A DNA stretch of 20,121 bases from Paludibacteraceae bacterium. Lineage in GTDB: Bacteria > Bacteroidota > Bacteroidia > Bacteroidales > Paludibacteraceae. The stretch is taken from positions 1-20,121 of the forward strand of contig JAKSMY010000035.1 in NCBI GenBank assembly GCA_024400275.1, in the 5' to 3' direction. The notes under the pieces were generated by a model. That model did not search any database. It saw only the letters and a program-made list of their open reading frames with translations, and was not told the origin of the DNA. Shown in pieces: positions 1 to 8,330 of the stretch. Every line of letters starts with the position of its first letter. Positions within the stretch are counted from its first letter, which is position 1. The position numbers and the translations under genes are program-made.

Positions 1-1239
1 TCCCCATTTTTTCTCTGCCGAGAAGAAATAACCGAGTGAGTAGTAGTTGATACCTTCTCCGATGATGCCTTTCTTGTCTATATATGGTGAGAATCGGAAA
101 GCCAACTGTCCCATAAATGACCATCCATTCTTGAGAGGTCCCGAACTATACGAAATACGCGCTGCCGCTTTGTAGTTGCGGTTTGTTCCTGCAACGGAGA
201 CTTTGAATCCCTGTGCATAATTAGAGGCAGTCATCAGGTAGTTGGTTGCTTTCCCGATGGTACCGAATGAGAAATTATTGGCTTCAATGGGATTGACGGT
301 CTCTTTATACCTACTGGCATCATTCAATCCTCCCATCGCCGAGAAGTTGAACTGACCGCGCTCGGCTGTGTTGAATGGCAGACCTTCAATGTAGTTTGTC
401 TCATACGAGTTGCCGTAACCGCGTTGGCGATAACGGGCTGTGGACCAAGACCACGAGGACATCGAATTAAACACGTCTTGGTCAGACGAAGCGGACGAAG
501 CCTGTTCTTGTGTGCGTCCTTCGTCATCGTTCAAATCCTGGTCAAGCAGATTAAGAAGAACTTCATCTTTTACATCGCGCGCCATATCGGGCTGCAAATA
601 AAGAGCACCTAAATCAGTGTCTTTATTTGCCAAGATTTGGATTAACTGAATATCAGCATTGTAACCATCTGCTTCAATAATTAATTCCTCGTCACCCGGT
701 TCCAAATAGAGTAGGGTGAATTCACCATTTTGATTCGTGGTGGTACTCAGATTTTGATTGGCAAGCGTGATTGTAGCTCCGGAAATATTGGTACTGGACC
801 CTTGAGCAACTAATCGGCCGTATAGCCGTATCGGTCCTGTGTACGGAGTTGCCTGAGCCACCGGTGCTACAGGTTCCGGCTGCTGCTCTACCACGGGTTC
901 CTGCTGCTCTACCACGGGTTGTTCTTCTGTTTCTACCACAGGTGTGTCCACTGTCTCAGACTGTTGGGGGACAACGCCTACAGGACTTACATCAGATGGC
1001 GCTAACCAAGAACGAATACCACGAAGCAAAACACCATCTTGCCATTTGGCTGTGCCTATCTGGCGAATCGTGTGCTTGACGGTATACACCCAAGAAGAAA
1101 TACGTTCTCCTGTTAAATACCGCTTGGCATCTTGCTTAACAATAACCGTGTCTCCAATTTGCAACGGTACAGCCTCGTTTTGGGCTGATAGGCTTATTGC
1201 AAGGAATAAAACGAAGAAGGATGTCAATAATTTTTTCAT
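1..1239 (-). CDS. TonB-dependent-receptor-like outer membrane protein with N-terminal SH3-like domain (partial, 3' end outside window)
   Basis: Open from an ATG at 1239 to the window edge (413 codons, no stop), so the C-terminus is missing. Residues 1-19 form a signal peptide ending in LSAQ. Residues about 26-85 (IGDTVIVKQDAKRYLTGERI, SSWV, VLLRGIRSWLAPSDV) resemble the small SH3-like cell-wall-binding module found after peptidoglycan amidases and endolysins. A Pro/Glu/Val/Gln linker (about 97-130) contains two copies of a 7-residue repeat. Residues about 136-216 are a carboxypeptidase-regulatory-like beta-sandwich (IRLYGRLVAQGSSTNISGAT, NGEFTLLYLEPGDEELIIEA), which often precedes Bacteroidota TonB-dependent receptors. 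The rest (RQRGYGNSYETNYIEGLPFN, AERGQFNFSAMGGLNDASRY) matches the plug and early barrel of receptor-like proteins. The start is 15 bp after asnS, so it is probably co-transcribed. The ligand is unknown. The receptor class is fairly secure; the wall-binding role of the N-terminus is inference. Confidence 0.8.
   Translation of the reverse strand, partial: MKKLLTSFFVLFLAISLSAQNEAVPLQIGDTVIVKQDAKRYLTGERISSWVYTVKHTIRQIGTAKWQDGVLLRGIRSWLAPSDVSPVGVVPQQSETVDTPVVETEEQPVVEQQEPVVEQQPEPVAPVAQATPYTGPIRLYGRLVAQGSSTNISGATITLANQNLSTTTNQNGEFTLLYLEPGDEELIIEADGYNADIQLIQILANKDTDLGALYLQPDMARDVKDEVLLNLLDQDLNDDEGRTQEQASSASSDQDVFNSMSSWSWSTARYRQRGYGNSYETNYIEGLPFNTAERGQFNFSAMGGLNDASRYKETVNPIEANNFSFGTIGKATNYLMTASNYAQGFKVSVAGTNRNYKAAARISYSSGPLKNGWSFMGQLAFRFSPYIDKKGIIGEGINYYSLGYFFSAEKKWG
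880..920 (-). repeat. 21-bp tandem repeat in the receptor linker
   Basis: The 20-mer ctgctgctctaccacgggtt occurs perfectly at 880-899 and 901-920, a 21-bp period that stays in frame. On the coding strand it gives a repeated 7-residue unit of the EPVVEQQ type within the proline/glutamate-rich linker. In-frame units like this can expand or contract without breaking the protein. Confidence 0.8.
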
Positions 1240-1254
1240 TATATAAGTTGTTAA

Positions 1255-2652
1255 TTAAAATTCAGCCGTTTTAGGGGTACGCGGGAAAGGAATCACGTCG
1301 CGTATATTCTGCATACCGGTGACAAAGAGCATCAGTCGCTCAAAGCCCAAACCAAAACCGGCATGAGGTGCAGCACCGAATCGACGAGTATCCAAGTACC
1401 ACCACATATCCTTCATTGGGATGTTGCGACGCTCTATTTCATTATTGAGTTTATCTAACGATTCTTCACGAACCGAACCGCCGATAATCTCGCCAATTTG
1501 CGGGAAGAGCACATCTGTACCCTGTACCGTCTTGTCGTCCTCATTGATTTTCATGTAGAAGGCCTTAATCTCCTTCGGATAATCCGTCATAATAACGGGT
1601 TTCTTAAAGTGCTCCTCTACCAAGAAACGTTCGTGTTCCGAAGCCAAGTCGTCACCCCAGTTGCAGGGGAACTCAAACTTATGTCCGTTTTTTATAGCTT
1701 CTTGCAGAATCTCAATACCTTCGGTGTAGGGTAGGCGGACAAATTCGGTATTGACTACCGATTGCAGACGAGCAATCAGCCCTTTATCTACAAACTGATT
1801 GAGGAAATCTAAATCGTCCATGCAGTTATCCAAAGCCCAGCGAACGCAGTATTTGATGAAGTCTTCCTCCAAATCCATCAATTCGTCTTTTTGAATGAAT
1901 GCCACCTCGGGTTCTATCATCCAAAACTCAGCCAAATGGCGGGGTGTATTGCTGTTTTCTGCACGGAAGGTAGGACCGAATGTGTATATTTTACCCAATG
2001 CCATCGCTGCCAATTCTCCTTCCAACTGACCACTGACTGTCAGGGAGGTTTGTTTGCCGAAGAAGTCGTCAGAATAATCTATTTTGCCATTCGCATCTTT
2101 TTTGAGGTTGTATAAGTTTTTGGTGGTGACTTGGAACATCTGTCCGGCACCCTCGCAATCAGAGGCTGTGATGAGAGGTGTGTGGAAGTAGAAATATCCG
2201 TGTTGGTGGAAATAACTATGAATAGCCATTGCCATGTTGTGACGAATACGGAATACGGCTCCGAAGGTGTTCGTACGCGGACGCAAGTGAGCAATTGTAC
2301 GCAGGTATTCCATGCTGAGCCCTTTCTTCTGCAGAGGGTATTGGTCAGGGTCTGCTGTTCCGTAAATCTCCAATTCTGTCAGTTGAATTTCAACGGCTTG
2401 TCCTGCCCCTTGCGACGGAACTAAAATTCCAGTAGCCGAGATACAAGCTCCTGTCGTAACGGGCTTGAGTTGTTCCTCTGGAAAAGTGGTCAAATCCACT
2501 ACGATCTGAATGTTTTTGATAGTGGAACCATCGTTTAATGCAATAAAACTGACTTGCTTATTCCCACGACGGCTACGCACCCATCCACGAACATTGATGG
2601 GCTCGTTAAATGCGGTGCTCTTGAGAGCGTCAATAATTACTGTGCGTTGCAT
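1255..2652 (-). CDS. asnS: Asparagine-tRNA ligase
   Basis: Charges tRNA(Asn) with asparagine in the cytosol. The 465-residue length is normal for bacterial AsnRS. Residues about 17-115 are the OB-fold anticodon-binding domain ([20 protein letters not shown]). The class II catalytic core follows: motif 1 region around [20 protein letters not shown], motif 2 [20 protein letters not shown], and motif 3 [20 protein letters not shown], ending in the family-typical [11 protein letters not shown]. The ATG at 2652 puts the OB fold in its usual place. It lies 86 bp after dnaB with no canonical promoter between, and 15 bp before the receptor-like gene, so it is probably read from the long minus-strand operon. 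The [14 protein letters not shown] and FPRT signatures fit AsnRS rather than AspRS. Confidence 0.97.
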   Translation of the reverse strand: MQRTVIIDALKSTAFNEPINVRGWVRSRRGNKQVSFIALNDGSTIKNIQIVVDLTTFPEEQLKPVTTGACISATGILVPSQGAGQAVEIQLTELEIYGTADPDQYPLQKKGLSMEYLRTIAHLRPRTNTFGAVFRIRHNMAMAIHSYFHQHGYFYFHTPLITASDCEGAGQMFQVTTKNLYNLKKDANGKIDYSDDFFGKQTSLTVSGQLEGELAAMALGKIYTFGPTFRAENSNTPRHLAEFWMIEPEVAFIQKDELMDLEEDFIKYCVRWALDNCMDDLDFLNQFVDKGLIARLQSVVNTEFVRLPYTEGIEILQEAIKNGHKFEFPCNWGDDLASEHERFLVEEHFKKPVIMTDYPKEIKAFYMKINEDDKTVQGTDVLFPQIGEIIGGSVREESLDKLNNEIERRNIPMKDMWWYLDTRRFGAAPHAGFGLGFERLMLFVTGMQNIRDVIPFPRTPKTAEF

Positions 2653-2680
2653 ATTGTAATAGTATTGTAATCTTAGTTTG

Positions 2681-2713
2681 ATGTTACGTTAATGTTATGT
2701 TAATGTTACGTTT
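2681..2713. repeat. Three tandem 11-bp repeats between dnaB and asnS
   Basis: Three back-to-back copies of atgttacgtta: 2681-2691 (atgttacgtta), 2692-2702 (atgttatgtta) and 2703-2713 (atgttacgttt). The copies differ at only one or two positions. An 11-bp period is close to one helical turn, so the copies face the same side of the DNA. They occupy the only sizeable gap in the minus-strand convoy, just upstream of asnS. They could bind a protein cooperatively or be a simple slippage product; I cannot tell which. Confidence 0.75.
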
Positions 2714-2738
2714 AGGACACGGTTAGACTTTATCGTTA

Positions 2739-4277
2739 TCAGAAGGGTGCATCTTCCTGTTCTAATCGGGCACCATCCGGTGAATAATTTCCTATAGACG
2801 ATTTGATAGACAACTCTTCTGCCGGAGGTATGGGAGTTAAATCTGAATCATCGTATTCATCGTTCTCGTTTTGGAATTTGGCGAATTTGCTGCGGAAACG
2901 CAACCATATCTCATCAACGGCACCATTACGGTGTTTAGCCACAATGATTTGTCCTAATCCACGCAGGTCTTTTCCTGTTTTATCATCGCTATAAAGGTGA
3001 TAATACTCGGGACGATGGATAAAACAAACCATGTCGGCATCTTGCTCAATGGCTCCAGACTCACGTAAGTCGCTCAATTGAGGTTTCTTGCCGTCCACGC
3101 CGGTACGAGCCTCCACACCACGGTTCAACTGCGACAGAGCAATGATAGGTATATCCAATTCCTTAGCCAATGCTTTCAAGTTGCGAGAGATAATACTAAC
3201 TTCCTGTTCACGTGAACCGAAGTTCATACCTTGTGCGTTCATCAGTTGCAAATAGTCGATAATAATCAACTCGACATTATGTTCGCGAACTAATTTACGC
3301 GCTTTGCTGCGTAGTTCAAAGACGGATAGGGCAGGGGTGTCGTCCACATAAATAGGAGCTCCTTTCAAGTCATTGACTTTATGCTCTAATTGTTTCCACT
3401 CAGCGGGAGACATCTTACCGTTTTTGATTTTATCACCTTCTATCTCGCAGACATTCATAATCAAGCGGTTGACAAGCTGTACATTAGACATCTCAAGAGA
3501 GAACATGGCCACGGGTCTTCCATAATTGACAGCGATATTTTTTGCCATCGATAGCACGAAAGCCGTTTTTCCCATTGCCGGACGTGCCGCTATAATAATA
3601 AGGTCTGATTTCTGCCAACCGGACGTTATTTTGTCCAGAGCAGTAAATCCACTTGGGATACCGGATATATTGCCTTCGTTCTTGGACGCTTTTTCCATAC
3701 GTTCGAAAGCTTCCTGAATAACCGGATCTATTTGCGTTACATCGCGTTTTTGGTTGCGTTGCGAGATAGAGAAAATCTCACTTTCCGCCTTGCCCATCAA
3801 GTCATCTACGTCTTGTGTCTCGTCATAACCTAACTCTTCTATTTCGGCTGCCATTCGGATTAGTTCACGCGCTGTTGCTTTCTGTGCAATGATTTGTGCG
3901 TGATAGCGGATATGAGCAGCAGAAGCCACGCGCCGTGTCAAATCACTAAGATAAGTAACGCCACCGGCTTCTTCCAAGGTACCGAGTGATTTCAGTTTTT
4001 CGGTTACCGTGTAGAGATCTATTGGCTGTTCCTTAACCGCCAAAGCGACAATAGCTTCGTAGATACGTTGGTTCTGTTCCTTGTAGAAAACTTCGGGTCT
4101 CAATAGGTCAGACACAGAAATAAAGGCTTCTTTTTCTATCATCAAAGCTCCTAAAACCGACTCCTCCAGTTCAATGGCTTGTGGAGGCAGTTTGCCCATA
4201 TCGTTCGGTCCTATTTTCACCACCTGTCTGGAAGGCGATTTGCGGTTGGTTGTCTTATTTGAGTTTGTTATAGGCAT
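2739..4277 (-). CDS. dnaB: Replicative DNA helicase
   Basis: Hexameric 5'-3' helicase that unwinds DNA at the replication fork and recruits primase. The protein has 512 residues. The N-terminal DnaB domain (about 30-135) begins with the family hallmark LPPQAIELEESVLGALM. The RecA-like domain carries Walker A (AARPAMGKTAFVLSMAKNIA), a Walker B region (LIIIDYLQLMNAQG) and the conserved IIALSQLNRGVEARTG and LSDLRESGAIEQDADMVCFI segments. I see no intein. The ATG at 4277 lies inside the 3' end of the GTPase gene (23-bp overlap), which suggests translational coupling. A later ATG at residue 27 would sit only a few residues before the conserved LPPQ motif, so the longer start is preferred. The tail is Asp/Glu-rich, as is common in Bacteroidota. 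Confidence 0.97.
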   Translation of the reverse strand: MPITNSNKTTNRKSPSRQVVKIGPNDMGKLPPQAIELEESVLGALMIEKEAFISVSDLLRPEVFYKEQNQRIYEAIVALAVKEQPIDLYTVTEKLKSLGTLEEAGGVTYLSDLTRRVASAAHIRYHAQIIAQKATARELIRMAAEIEELGYDETQDVDDLMGKAESEIFSISQRNQKRDVTQIDPVIQEAFERMEKASKNEGNISGIPSGFTALDKITSGWQKSDLIIIAARPAMGKTAFVLSMAKNIAVNYGRPVAMFSLEMSNVQLVNRLIMNVCEIEGDKIKNGKMSPAEWKQLEHKVNDLKGAPIYVDDTPALSVFELRSKARKLVREHNVELIIIDYLQLMNAQGMNFGSREQEVSIISRNLKALAKELDIPIIALSQLNRGVEARTGVDGKKPQLSDLRESGAIEQDADMVCFIHRPEYYHLYSDDKTGKDLRGLGQIIVAKHRNGAVDEIWLRFRSKFAKFQNENDEYDDSDLTPIPPAEELSIKSSIGNYSPDGARLEQEDAPF

Positions 4278-5346
4278 TTAGTAATTCAGATGCAGCCACA
4301 AAACTGCTTATTTCGTTGTTTAATACTTTTTGTTCCATCAAATGAGTGAGAGCCTCCATTTCGGGGTTTTGATAGAAACCATTTAGGAGTGCCGAATTGA
4401 TTGTTTCGTACATCCAATATTTGGCTTGTTGTGTCCGTTTATGATCAAAATATCCATTCGCGCGCGTGAATTCAATATATTTAGTAATCATATTCCAGAC
4501 TTCCTTTATTCCGGTTTTTTCCACAGCAGAACATGTTTCTGCGTAGGGTTGCCAACCTGATTCGGTAGGTGGGAACAATGCCAAAGCATTCTTGAAACTT
4601 ACCCGAGCAGCTTGAGCACGCTCTACATTATTGCCATCACATTTATTGATGGCTATTCCGTCAGCCATTTCCATAATACCGCGTTTGATACCTTGCAACT
4701 CGTCACCTGTACCCGTCACTTGGAGAAGCAAGAAGAAATCCACCATTGAATGAGCCGCCGTTTCCGACTGACCAACACCGACTGTCTCTATCAAGATTGT
4801 GTCAAATCCTGCTGCTTCGCATAGCACGATGGTCTCTCTAGTTTTGCGAGCTACACCGCCTAATGAACCAGCAGACGGGCTGGGACGAATAAAGGCATTA
4901 GACTGTACAGACAACTCGTTCATGCGCGTTTTGTCGCCCAATATGGACCCTTTGGAACGTTCACTGGAAGGGTCTATAGCCAACACAGCAAGATGTTTAC
5001 CCTGATGACACAGCTCTGTGCCAAGTGCTTCAATAAAGGACGATTTGCCGGCTCCGGGCACTCCCGTTATGCCTACGCGCACTGATCGACAGGCATAGGG
5101 AAGGCACATCTCAATAACTTTTTGAGCAATCACTTGGTCAGAGGGTAAGTTACTCTCCACCAAGGTAACAGCTTGTCCGAGCATCGTTATATCACCGCGA
5201 CGGATACCTTCCACATACGCTTCCGGTGTCAGCACACGTTTCTGACGGCGAAAAGTGGTGTAAGGATTCACTTGTGGTAAATTCTCTACACCCTCATTCA
5301 CTGTTAACCCTTTGTATTCCTTATTATTTTCAGGGTGTTGCATCAT
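4255..5346 (-). CDS. meaB: MeaB/ArgK-family P-loop GTPase (probable methylmalonyl-CoA mutase chaperone)
   Basis: G3E-class GTPase that in characterised homologues protects and reloads B12-dependent methylmalonyl-CoA mutase. Visible motifs are the P-loop VGITGVPGAGKSSFIEALG, the LAIDPSS segment with following KGSILGDKTRM, the switch region ILIETVGVGQSE, and the base-recognition motif INKCDG. Length (363 aa) is typical, with a C-terminal helical dimerisation segment. The chosen start is the ATG at 5346, which shares its A with the TAA of the upstream DUF1573 gene (TAATG), with GGAAG a few bases upstream. An ATG at 5343 and an in-frame TTG at 5361 are alternatives. No mutase genes are in the window. 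The older ArgK (arginine/ornithine transport) name is probably misleading. Confidence 0.92.
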   Translation of the reverse strand: MMQHPENNKEYKGLTVNEGVENLPQVNPYTTFRRQKRVLTPEAYVEGIRRGDITMLGQAVTLVESNLPSDQVIAQKVIEMCLPYACRSVRVGITGVPGAGKSSFIEALGTELCHQGKHLAVLAIDPSSERSKGSILGDKTRMNELSVQSNAFIRPSPSAGSLGGVARKTRETIVLCEAAGFDTILIETVGVGQSETAAHSMVDFFLLLQVTGTGDELQGIKRGIMEMADGIAINKCDGNNVERAQAARVSFKNALALFPPTESGWQPYAETCSAVEKTGIKEVWNMITKYIEFTRANGYFDHKRTQQAKYWMYETINSALLNGFYQNPEMEALTHLMEQKVLNNEISSFVAASELLNAYNKLK

Positions 5347-6416
5347 TATTGCACTTCCCAAACGAGTTTAATCACTTGGATAGGATTTTGTGGGTCATTG
5401 GTAATGACCGTAATGTTGCGTTGGTACTTGGTCGTAGCCATTTTGGTTGTATTAACGGAGAAGGGCAACAATTTCTTGCCAGACTTGATGCCATTTTTAA
5501 CAACCGGGAACGACATATCGTTAGCAGCGATAATTCGGCGAATAAACAACGGATTAACACCGGCATTGGCAAACGGCAGTTTTTTGGCTACTTTACTTTT
5601 GCCGGCAGGAAGAATGCCTAAATCGATTTCTTTTTCTATAACGGCAATTGGAGCATTTAATTTTTGTTCTTCCGTCATTTGTGAGAAATCTTCTACTACA
5701 TTGGCAGTAATCACGATTCCATAAGCCTCCGAAGACTCCGTTTTTCCGTTCACTTTTAAATAAACCGTTTCTTTAACAGGACCGTATGTGTTGCACACAG
5801 CACCATCAAATGTGATATTTAATTGTCCGCTTTGTTGAGGTTGTACATTATCAAGTGTAACACCTGTGCCGACAAAAGGCATTTGGCTGGCTTCAACCGT
5901 GATAGCAGCATTTGTTTGGTTGGCATACTCAATCGTCATTGTCTTGCTTTGTCCTTTTTGTACATCACCAAAGTCCAATGTCTTGGCCTTCAAACTCAAT
6001 TCGGCAATGTTGAACGGATATTTATTAACCGGTTGGGCAGGTTTAGGGATCACTTCACCCTTGATATACAAACGTACAGTCTGTTCTTTGGCGTTTGATG
6101 TTACGGTGATTGTTTTAGAGAACATGCCCGGACGACCATTTGGGTTGTAAGTGACTGTAATAGCACCGGTAGCACCCGGCTCAACCGGTTCGCGAGTCCA
6201 TTTAGGAGTGGTACAACCGCAACTAGCGCGTACATTACTTAATACAAGCGGATTGGCTCCTTCGTTTTTGAAGTTGAAAACGGTGGAAACACGTCCGTCG
6301 GACTCATTAATCTTACCAAAATCGTGACTTGTTTTTTCAAACGTGATAACAGGCTCTTGAGCCATCATGGTGGTAGCAATGAGCATGCCAGCCATTAAAG
6401 AAAAAATCTTTTTCAT
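5346..6416 (-). CDS. Exported DUF1573 repeat protein
   Basis: Function unknown; a family very common in Bacteroidota. The ATG at 6416 gives a 20-residue signal peptide (MKKIFSLMAGMLIATTMMAQ). Three Ig-like beta-sandwich units are visible. The first (about 23-125) has the DUF1573 hallmarks FEKTSHDFGKI, the central SCGCTTPKW, and GRPGMFSKTITVTSNA. The second starts near LDFGDVQKGQSKTMTIEY and the third near IDLGILPAGKSKVAKKLPFA, and both are more diverged. The SCGCT pair suggests a disulphide or metal site. The gene lies 13 bp after the RelA/SpoT homologue and overlaps meaB by one base, so it belongs to the operon. It is probably periplasmic or surface-exposed; I see no lipobox or sorting tail. 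Confidence 0.88.
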   Translation of the reverse strand: MKKIFSLMAGMLIATTMMAQEPVITFEKTSHDFGKINESDGRVSTVFNFKNEGANPLVLSNVRASCGCTTPKWTREPVEPGATGAITVTYNPNGRPGMFSKTITVTSNAKEQTVRLYIKGEVIPKPAQPVNKYPFNIAELSLKAKTLDFGDVQKGQSKTMTIEYANQTNAAITVEASQMPFVGTGVTLDNVQPQQSGQLNITFDGAVCNTYGPVKETVYLKVNGKTESSEAYGIVITANVVEDFSQMTEEQKLNAPIAVIEKEIDLGILPAGKSKVAKKLPFANAGVNPLFIRRIIAANDMSFPVVKNGIKSGKKLLPFSVNTTKMATTKYQRNITVITNDPQNPIQVIKLVWEVQ

Positions 6417-6429
6417 TGTTTATTTATGT

Positions 6430-8193
6430 TTAGTTAGTTGGTTGAACATATTCTACATGATTGAGCCCCTGAATCATGCGAAGCTGGTCGCATAAATCCG
6501 AGGCTGTTTCTTCGCAATACACAAGTACCTCTACTTGACAATCAAACAACTGGTTCTCTGTTTGAATATGCAGGTCGGTCATATTGAGGTGCATCTTATC
6601 GGAGATGGTTTCAATAATTTGTACCAACATTCCGAATCGGTCCATTCCACGCATTTTGATAGTGACTGAATAAGGCTGGGTTTGCAGTGGTTTCAGCGGA
6701 GTAGATAAGCGTTTTAAGTATTTACGGATAGCGTCTTGAGCTTTTGCTGTTTCTACCATATTAAGCCATTCCGGAACGGGACAAGCGTTCTGTGATGTCA
6801 GTATTTCTACTTGGTCACCCGACTTGATGCGATAGGATATAGGTTGCAATTGGTGATTGACCCGCGCACCTATACAATGTTCTCCCAATTGCGTGTGCAA
6901 CATATAGGCAAAGTCAAGCACCGATGCATGTTGAGGCATAGTTTTGATTTCGCCGGTGGGAGTGAACACAAACACTTCGTGAGCGAACAGACTGAGTTTG
7001 AAATTATCCAAGAAAGCCATTGCATCGGGATCCGGATTTTCCAAGACATCTTTTACTTCCTGTAGCCAGTGATCCAACTCTGTATCTTCGCCGATTATAT
7101 CACTCTTATACTTCCAATGTGCTGCCAATCCGTGCTCGGCTATCTCGTGCATACGTTTTGAGCGCAACTGCACTTCCACCCATCGTCCGTTCTTGCCCAT
7201 CACGGTAACGTGCAAAGCCTCGTAACCATTGGCTTTAGGCATCGAAATCCAGTCGCGAATGCGCTCAGGGTGAGGGTGATATATCTCCGTAATGGCTGCA
7301 TATAATATCCAGCATTGATCCTTCTCCGACATAGCTTCGTTAGGCGTGAACACGATTCGCACAGCCAACAAATCATACACATCTTCAAACGAGATGTTCT
7401 TGCGTTGCATCTTTTTGAAAATGGAATAAACCGATTTGATACGTGCCGAAATAGTAAATTCATATCCCATACCCTCTAACTTTTCGCGAATCGGTTGGGC
7501 AAACTCCTCAAAGTTCTCCATTTGGGCATCTTTGCAGGCAGCCAAGCGGTCTGCTATCTGCTTGTATAAATCGGGGTGCTCGTACTTAAAACTGAGGTTC
7601 TCTAATTCCGATTTAATAGGGAAAAAGCCCAAACGATGAGCCAGCGGAGCATATATATATTGGGTCTCTTTGGCTATTTTGACCTGTTTGTCAGGTGCTT
7701 GTGCTTCCAAAGTCCGCATGTTATGCAATCGGTCTGCCAACTTAATCAGCACCACTCGAATGTCATCTGACATGGTAAGAAGCAACTTACGGAAGTTCTC
7801 TGCCTGCTTGGCATCTTGGTCTGCAAATACACCGCCGGAAATCTTGGTCAGTCCATCTACAATTTGTGCTATTTTAGCCCCAAAGCGTGACTCAATATCC
7901 TCTGCCGTGTATTCTGTATCTTCCACCACATCGTGCAGCAATGCGGCACATATACTTGTGCTGCCCAATCCAACTTCTTTTACCACGATACGCGCCACAG
8001 CAAGAGGGTGCATGATATAAGGCTCGCCACTTAAACGGCGCACGCCATTGTGTGCCTGTTTGGCAAACTCAAAAGCACTCGTAATAATATCTATTTTCTG
8101 TCGGTGGTGTGAAGCGGCATAATCGTCCAATAATGCCTGAAAGGCACTCTGAATCTGTTGCTCTTCTTCGTTTGTAAACACACTGGACTTCAT
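6430..8193 (-). CDS. RelA/SpoT-type (p)ppGpp synthetase/hydrolase, compact form
   Basis: Makes and probably degrades the alarmone (p)ppGpp. The hydrolase HD domain is intact by eye: GEPYIMHPLAVA, ALLHDVVEDT (HDxxED) and DRLHNMRT. The synthetase domain shows RIKSVYSIFKKMQRK and IRDWISMPKANGYEALHVTV; the basic RIRD in place of an acidic ExDD fits a bifunctional enzyme. A TGS domain follows (VFVFTPTGEIKTMPQHASVL, then INSGDQ-like KSGDQVEIL), and a C-terminal ACT domain (YSVTIKMRGMDRFGMLVQII). The protein has 587 residues against roughly 700-750 for long RSH enzymes; TGS runs into ACT with only about 50 residues between, so the helical and zinc-finger/RIS regions appear missing. The ATG at 8193 is preferred over the TTG at 8217, which lies in the promoter -7 box. 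First gene of the minus operon. Confidence 0.93.
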   Translation of the reverse strand: MKSSVFTNEEEQQIQSAFQALLDDYAASHHRQKIDIITSAFEFAKQAHNGVRRLSGEPYIMHPLAVARIVVKEVGLGSTSICAALLHDVVEDTEYTAEDIESRFGAKIAQIVDGLTKISGGVFADQDAKQAENFRKLLLTMSDDIRVVLIKLADRLHNMRTLEAQAPDKQVKIAKETQYIYAPLAHRLGFFPIKSELENLSFKYEHPDLYKQIADRLAACKDAQMENFEEFAQPIREKLEGMGYEFTISARIKSVYSIFKKMQRKNISFEDVYDLLAVRIVFTPNEAMSEKDQCWILYAAITEIYHPHPERIRDWISMPKANGYEALHVTVMGKNGRWVEVQLRSKRMHEIAEHGLAAHWKYKSDIIGEDTELDHWLQEVKDVLENPDPDAMAFLDNFKLSLFAHEVFVFTPTGEIKTMPQHASVLDFAYMLHTQLGEHCIGARVNHQLQPISYRIKSGDQVEILTSQNACPVPEWLNMVETAKAQDAIRKYLKRLSTPLKPLQTQPYSVTIKMRGMDRFGMLVQIIETISDKMHLNMTDLHIQTENQLFDCQVEVLVYCEETASDLCDQLRMIQGLNHVEYVQPTN

Positions 8194-8214
8194 ACTATTC
8201 ACGCAAATATCGCG

Positions 8215-8246
8215 CAAAGTTACAAAAATATTTCTAATTATGCAAA
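8215..8246 (-). promoter_or_regulatory. Bacteroidota promoter for the RelA/SpoT operon
   Basis: On the minus strand TTTG (8246-8243) is followed by a 20-bp spacer and TAACTTTG (8222-8215), matching the Bacteroidota -33/-7 consensus. Transcription would start near 8208, about 15 nt before the ATG at 8193. This excludes the upstream in-frame TTG at 8217 as the start codon. Confidence 0.8.
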
Positions 8247-8281
8247 TAAAAAGTCATTTTTTTATATTAAACGTAATCACC

Positions 8282-8313
8282 TTTGGGTATATCAATTATT
8301 TTTCGTAATTTTG
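8282..8313 (+). promoter_or_regulatory. Bacteroidota promoter for the amidase-MCE operon
   Basis: TTTG (8282-8285), a 20-bp spacer, and TAATTTTG (8306-8313). Transcription would begin near 8320, about 10 nt before the ATG at 8331. It is divergent from the RelA/SpoT promoter, with about 35 bp between the two -33 boxes. Confidence 0.82.
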
Positions 8314-8330
8314 CGTATAAATTCATTATT

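Noticed and set aside
849..1246. Plus-strand ORFs across the receptor gene
   Set aside because: They lie opposite a continuous minus-strand frame with a signal peptide and recognisable domains, and their translations are low-complexity shadows.
8194..8217. Longer RelA/SpoT start at TTG 8217
   Set aside because: The codon is within the -7 box TAACTTTG. The ATG at 8193 is just downstream of the predicted transcript start.
8283..8330. N-terminal extension of the amidase
   Set aside because: It overlaps the -33 and -7 boxes. The ATG at 8331 gives a proper signal peptide.
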